NCBI GenBank assembly: GCA_012845835.1
Contig: JABAKD010000004.1
Coordinates: forward strand, 8,530,732 to 8,594,731
Direction of reading: 5' to 3'
Source of the DNA: Undaria pinnatifida
Taxonomy: Eukaryota > Sar > Phaeophyceae > Laminariales > Alariaceae
DNA: 64,000 nucleotides
Part shown: piece after piece, positions 61,573 through 64,000 of the stretch
Layout of the letters: each line of letters begins with the position of its first letter
Numbering within the stretch: position 1 is the first letter of the stretch
Made by a program: the position numbers and the translations under genes
The notes under the pieces: model-generated
Databases searched by the model: none
What the model was told of the DNA's origin: nothing
What the model saw: only the letters and a program-made list of their open reading frames with translations

Positions 61573-64000
61573 GGAAGAATCCCCAGGGGAAACACACGCA
61601 ACCGAAAGTGGTACATGCATATCTCATAGTTGAAGCAATTAATGCATCCGCCAACACATGCACATACAGGATGTATGTATAACGCAGCTTTAAAACTGAA
61701 CATCGACGGCACTCGCGTGATTGAAATAGTTTTACCATTTCAACAATAGTCAAGCAAAGCTGAAAGTCAACTCGCAACACAGCAATGCCTCGTCAGGCAT
61801 TGAGCGTTGCGATGTAGCTCGTACCGGGGTGCTGCTGCCGGTGCTTCTCACAGCTTAGCTTGCACCATGAGAGCCTGCTTACCCCATACTACCAGATACC
61901 TGGTAACTGTATCAGAGTGCATGTATACCTACAGTAGTATGAAATGCACTGTGTGAATGCCAGCACACATCGTATGCCTGATATGCGCTAAGCATCCGTA
62001 TACCGTTGTATACCGTTGTTGTCCTGCGTTAGTGCCGCATCTTTTAGTGCGGTGCCCCTGTTTATTGCGGTGAAAATCGCTTGTCACGACCTGCTCGTTT
62101 TATAATGTATAGAGTACCACTATTGCTGTGCTGCACCATCTTGGGATAACACCGGGTCCCGCTTCCATGCTGGTACCGGGCGCCGCACTACTGAGGGATA
62201 ACGAACGGCCACTGTACCATACACGGCAGCTGATCTGCTGTCGATGCTGAAGCCTGCGCTATGTGTTCTTATTGCTGCAGCTGTTGCTGCCTTGGGAGAG
62301 CATCCGCCCTTGTGCTAGCTCTGTAGGTGGTCGAGTCGCTGCAGCTGCTACATGTGGTTGTTTTCCAGCCTGCCAGTGCCACTCGTTATACGAGGCAACG
62401 CTGTTATGTATTCAAACTGCCGTAAGGTGGCGCTTCCGTCCGTGCTTTTTTGTGTATATCTCCGTATCACGGATACCGGGTACGATGTCCCGTCTATAAA
62501 TCAGGGTTCACACACCTGATACAAACCAATACACAGCGGTACCCCCCCAAACCGCATTGGGGTTCCCATTGCGTACCTCGTAGGTCGGACTGTGCTCCAG
62601 AAGAGATTCGCCATAGCTCGGTCCGTTTCTCTATCGATCATCCCCTCTGTCCAGCGCTGTCTGAGTCAAGCTACTGGCTAGTATACAGCGACGCCTTTTG
62701 TTCGAAGTGGACCAGTACGAGGTCGTGGGTGGTGGGTCGTATTAAAGTTGTGGAAAGCAAGGGTCGCCAAGCTTCGACCCGACCGAAGGCGCGGACCATG
62801 CCGTCGGCGCGGGGGCAAGGCCCGGCACGAACCGGAGGAGCTGGGACTAGCACTCGTCGATATAAGCGAGGCCTTGTGTAACTCCTCTGACTTTTCCCTG
62901 TGCCTTCCCTGTGGTGGCAGGGAAGCTAGGCTTGAACGAAGTGACCGGCGAATGCGTTCATTTTTCTAGTGATTCACGCCAAATGCTGGAACCCATTTTG
63001 GTCCCAAATATGGATTCGTCTCATTGGGTAGCGATTTTTTGTGAGTGTAGTCTATAGACTAGAGCTTCAACGAAAACGATCAAAAGCGAGGTGGGAGCAT
63101 CTACAATGCCCCCATTTTTGCTCGCTTACGCGAGGGCATACCCCGTCGCCTATACCAAGTTTGAGGTGCCCCCCCTTGTTGTCGTCACTTTGCCCCATTT
63201 GTGTCTGATGCGGCATGGTGAGCCCCACACTGGCTCAATAGGATGGCCGGCGGGTGGCGGTTCTCGCTCGTGTTTGCTGTGACTTACCGAAAAGACGACA
63301 TCCCTTTTTTTGTAGATTCTGGGATGAAGGTGAGAACCGAGCCCTCAACCTTCAAAAATCTCAAGACCTGTCGGCGACGCCATTGTGAGGAAAGCAAACT
63401 AAAAAGTCGATCGACAGAATTTATTTCGAGCAAGCTCTTCTATGCTCGAATTCCACCACGTACTGATATTTCTCGCTCTGATGCTGCTGCTGTGCTGCTG
63501 CATCACACATGGCTTTCCAGGCTTAGTACTTGTGGCAGTCAAGGTTCAACAGCAGCCGCGCTGTGAGCTCTCTCCTCTGTAACAGCCGCACAGACGGTGC
63601 TGCTGTGTGTATGTGTATATACGCTTCTGTATGTACTGTATGTATACCAGGTAGTATGTGTACGTGGCGTGTGTGCTGTCACAGAATCAGTATGTATGCA
63701 GGAGCAGCACAGCAGCAGCACAGCAGCAGCACCAGTACAAATGCAGGAGCCGTGTTTCAAGCTGTTTCGTTTGTGCCAGTAGTCACGGTGTAGACTATAT
63801 GTGTGATTGGTGTACAGCAGGAGATCGAGCCACGAGAACATTAACACGTCCAACGCAACAATCAAACACGCATGGTCGGACCTCAGATTAAGTACACGAA
63901 GTATACAACTGTAGAAAAGCAGTACCAGGTAGCTCATTTTGTGTCATGATTCCTGACTTTTTTTGTGTTCGTTAGGATCGGCGCTCATCATGCACACCAA
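61573..64000. other. No gene recognised; small CAG clusters
   Basis: Short ORFs (for example 62748-62969 and 62450-62881) have no recognisable domain. Small AGC/CAG clusters occur at 63700-63745. TACCAGGTA occurs twice, at 63645 and 63923. Confidence 0.4.

Noticed and set aside
62748-62969. 73-codon ORF rich in Arg and Gly
   Set aside because: No domain recognised, composition typical of a GC-rich chance ORF, and no supporting context.
1-64000. Ribosomal RNA genes or a complete canonical tRNA
   Set aside because: No rRNA core sequence was seen, and the tRNA-like elements do not fold into full cloverleaves by hand.

Overview
This window is eukaryotic, repeat-dominated DNA with no confidently recognisable host gene. 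The evidence is two tyrosine-recombinase (YR) retrotransposons, a decayed Ty3/Gypsy retrotransposon, tRNA-like and A-tailed short retroposons, miniature inverted-repeat elements, a Tc1/mariner-like element, long G-runs, trinucleotide and tetranucleotide microsatellites, and at least four kinds of short-period palindromic array. The species cannot be fixed from sequence alone. YR retrotransposons are patchy across fungi, algae and other protists, and animals; an alga or other non-model eukaryote is only a guess.

Layout, 0-28 kb. Positions 1-5916 hold an almost intact YR retrotransposon on the minus strand (gag with a CCCH zinc finger, RT-RNase H, tyrosine recombinase). It has split direct repeats in the order A1-ORFs-B1-A2-B2 typical of Ngaro/PAT-type elements, and its B2 end runs off the window. 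Next come one arm of a long inverted duplication (5.9-7.1 kb), a composite G-run repeat (7.1-8.6 kb) and tandem duplications (8.9-9.7 kb). A head-to-head pair of tRNA-like short elements lies at 12.3-12.5 kb. Positions 14.2-19.45 kb hold a second YR element on the plus strand. Its ORFs are shattered but its terminal repeats are nearly identical and amplified (A-ORFs-B-A-B-A-B). After a diverged tandem repeat (19.9-20.6 kb) and a small palindromic 12-mer array (22.4 kb), a decayed Gypsy element occupies about 22.5-28.0 kb. Its integrase is split by a miniature inverted-repeat element.

Layout, 28-51 kb. A 780 bp tandem duplication carries an A-tailed short retroposon (28.0-29.6 kb). Two to three more copies of the composite G-run repeat follow (30.4-32.8 kb), then a small candidate ORF at 33.4 kb and the partner arms of two long inverted duplications (35.3-37.45 kb). 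From 38.2 to 51.2 kb about eight degenerate, same-orientation units of a roughly 1 kb repeat form an interrupted array. Inside it sit a TGCC microsatellite, a 70 bp minisatellite, retroposons, a Tc1/mariner-like element and several palindromic arrays, including a 10 bp-period array that changes orientation near 46.0 kb.

Layout, 51-64 kb. From 51.25 to 54.5 kb lies the most unusual feature: a degenerate 12 bp-period array whose consensus is two fused palindromic hexamers (CCATGG and GACGTC). It therefore reads identically on both strands, and it is divided by five leader modules. The remainder holds two weak related minus-strand ORFs (55.5-56.3 kb), a minisatellite (56.8-57.4 kb), an inverted-repeat-bounded segment with a 144-codon ORF (58.6-59.96 kb), and otherwise anonymous sequence.

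The coding sequences that can be named belong to mobile elements. The window looks like a graveyard and breeding ground of repeats in which elements insert into one another. The most promising undescribed features are the strand-symmetric palindromic arrays, the young ends with dead ORFs of the second YR element, and the A-tailed retroposon with a conserved hairpin.
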